This document shows, piece after piece, positions 63,673-64,000 of a stretch of DNA of 64,000 nucleotides. The notes under the pieces were generated by a model. That model was not told the DNA's origin. It did not search any database and saw only the letters and a program-made list of their open reading frames with translations. The position numbers and the translations under genes were made by a program. The stretch lies in NCBI GenBank assembly GCA_014529385.2, contig CM043964.1:102070087-102134086 (forward strand). Direction: 5' to 3'. Each line of letters begins with the position of its first letter. Within the stretch, counting starts at the first letter, position 1. This DNA is from Adiantum capillus-veneris. Taxonomy: Eukaryota > Streptophyta > Polypodiopsida > Polypodiales > Pteridaceae.

Positions 63673-63958
63673 CCGAGTCCTGCTTCCCCTTCCTTACATG
63701 CATGTACTTTGACATTGGGGATCCTTGGAAATTAGAAGCATTCAATCTTTTGCAGGGCGGAGGAGAAGCAACAAAACCTTTGCCCCTCGACTTCCTTCTC
63801 GGTGGAGTACTGTCAAGATTGCTGTCGGAGGTGGTTGGCTCCAGTAGTGAGCTATCCTCCACTTGGCCTCTGACTGCAGACCTGCTTGCATCTCGCAATC
63901 ACTTTCCTCCCTCTCTCTGACCTATGGCCCCTATGTTGTGCTTCCCTCCATGCTTCAT
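63673..63958 (-). pseudogene. Putative first exon of the - strand gene
   Basis: Met at 63958 (M-K-H-G-G-K-H-N-I-G), an in-frame TGA after 19 residues, then D-A-S-R-S-A-V-R-G and a basic Pro-rich block P-P-R-R-K-S-R-G-K-G resembling a nuclear localisation signal, ending K-G-K-Q-D-S. The link to the downstream exons is inferred from strand, spacing and an open frame; it could belong to another gene reaching beyond the window. Confidence 0.4.
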
Positions 63959-64000
63959 GACTACACCACTACCTCAACGTAACGATTGAGCTTAATTGTT

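Noticed and set aside
63576-63920. Open frames with R-E-R-E or S-L-S-L runs at GA/CT repeats (also 29519-29770, 47174-47481)
   Set aside because: Translation of simple dinucleotide repeats.

Overview
This is nuclear DNA of a land plant with a large, repeat-rich genome. The evidence is long Ty3/gypsy elements with two RNase H domains and plant-style gag proteins, GT-AG introns, and no bacterial or organellar genes. The 54-64 kb coding remnants remind me of protein families common in mosses and ferns, so a non-seed plant is possible, but that is a weak inference.

Positions 1-52410 are one stack of LTR retrotransposons inserted into each other. The oldest, element F (+ strand, 5' end outside the window), is split by element C (6084-47699, - strand). 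C is split by element A (16056-47058, -) at its 5' LTR/primer-binding-site border and by solo LTR D1 (11652-13276) in gag. A carries two insertions only about 110 bp apart in its protease gene: element G (21746-30983, -) and element B (31095-43570, -). B carries solo LTR D2 (35290-36887) in its integrase region and a solo C-family LTR (32816-33391) in its 3' LTR. Most joins were checked by eye: removing the insert and one copy of the 4- or 5-bp target duplication restores the reading frame or an uninterrupted copy of the site.

A, G and B are full-length gypsy elements (gag, protease with a D-G-G active site, RT, RNase H, second archaeal-type RNase H, integrase) that look like the plant Tat-type lineage. 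G is the youngest and best preserved, with one in-frame stop between two long ORFs. C has gag, protease and a W-V-P-K-repeat region but no RT or integrase, so it was non-autonomous. F has a decayed RT-RNase H-integrase, a protease-like piece after integrase, a long extra coiled-coil reading frame, W-V-P-K repeats, and an intronless fragment of a DEAD-box RNA helicase just before its 3' LTR.

Positions 52411-64000 are different. A + strand pseudogene of a transposase-like DDE protein (54063-56379) faces a - strand, multi-exon, broken gene (63958-58201). That gene encodes in order a basic N-terminus, a coiled coil, a RING-like zinc domain, an acidic linker and an FCP1-type HAD phosphatase domain. 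Three arrays of a degenerate 21-bp tandem repeat with a palindromic core (TGCTAATTAGCA) lie in the apparent introns and in the gap between the two genes. This repeat/gene arrangement is the most unusual structure in the window.

The coding sequences outside G are nearly all broken. The proteins are remnants of replication machinery, apart from small conserved leader ORFs in G and B that may be a real, undescribed component.
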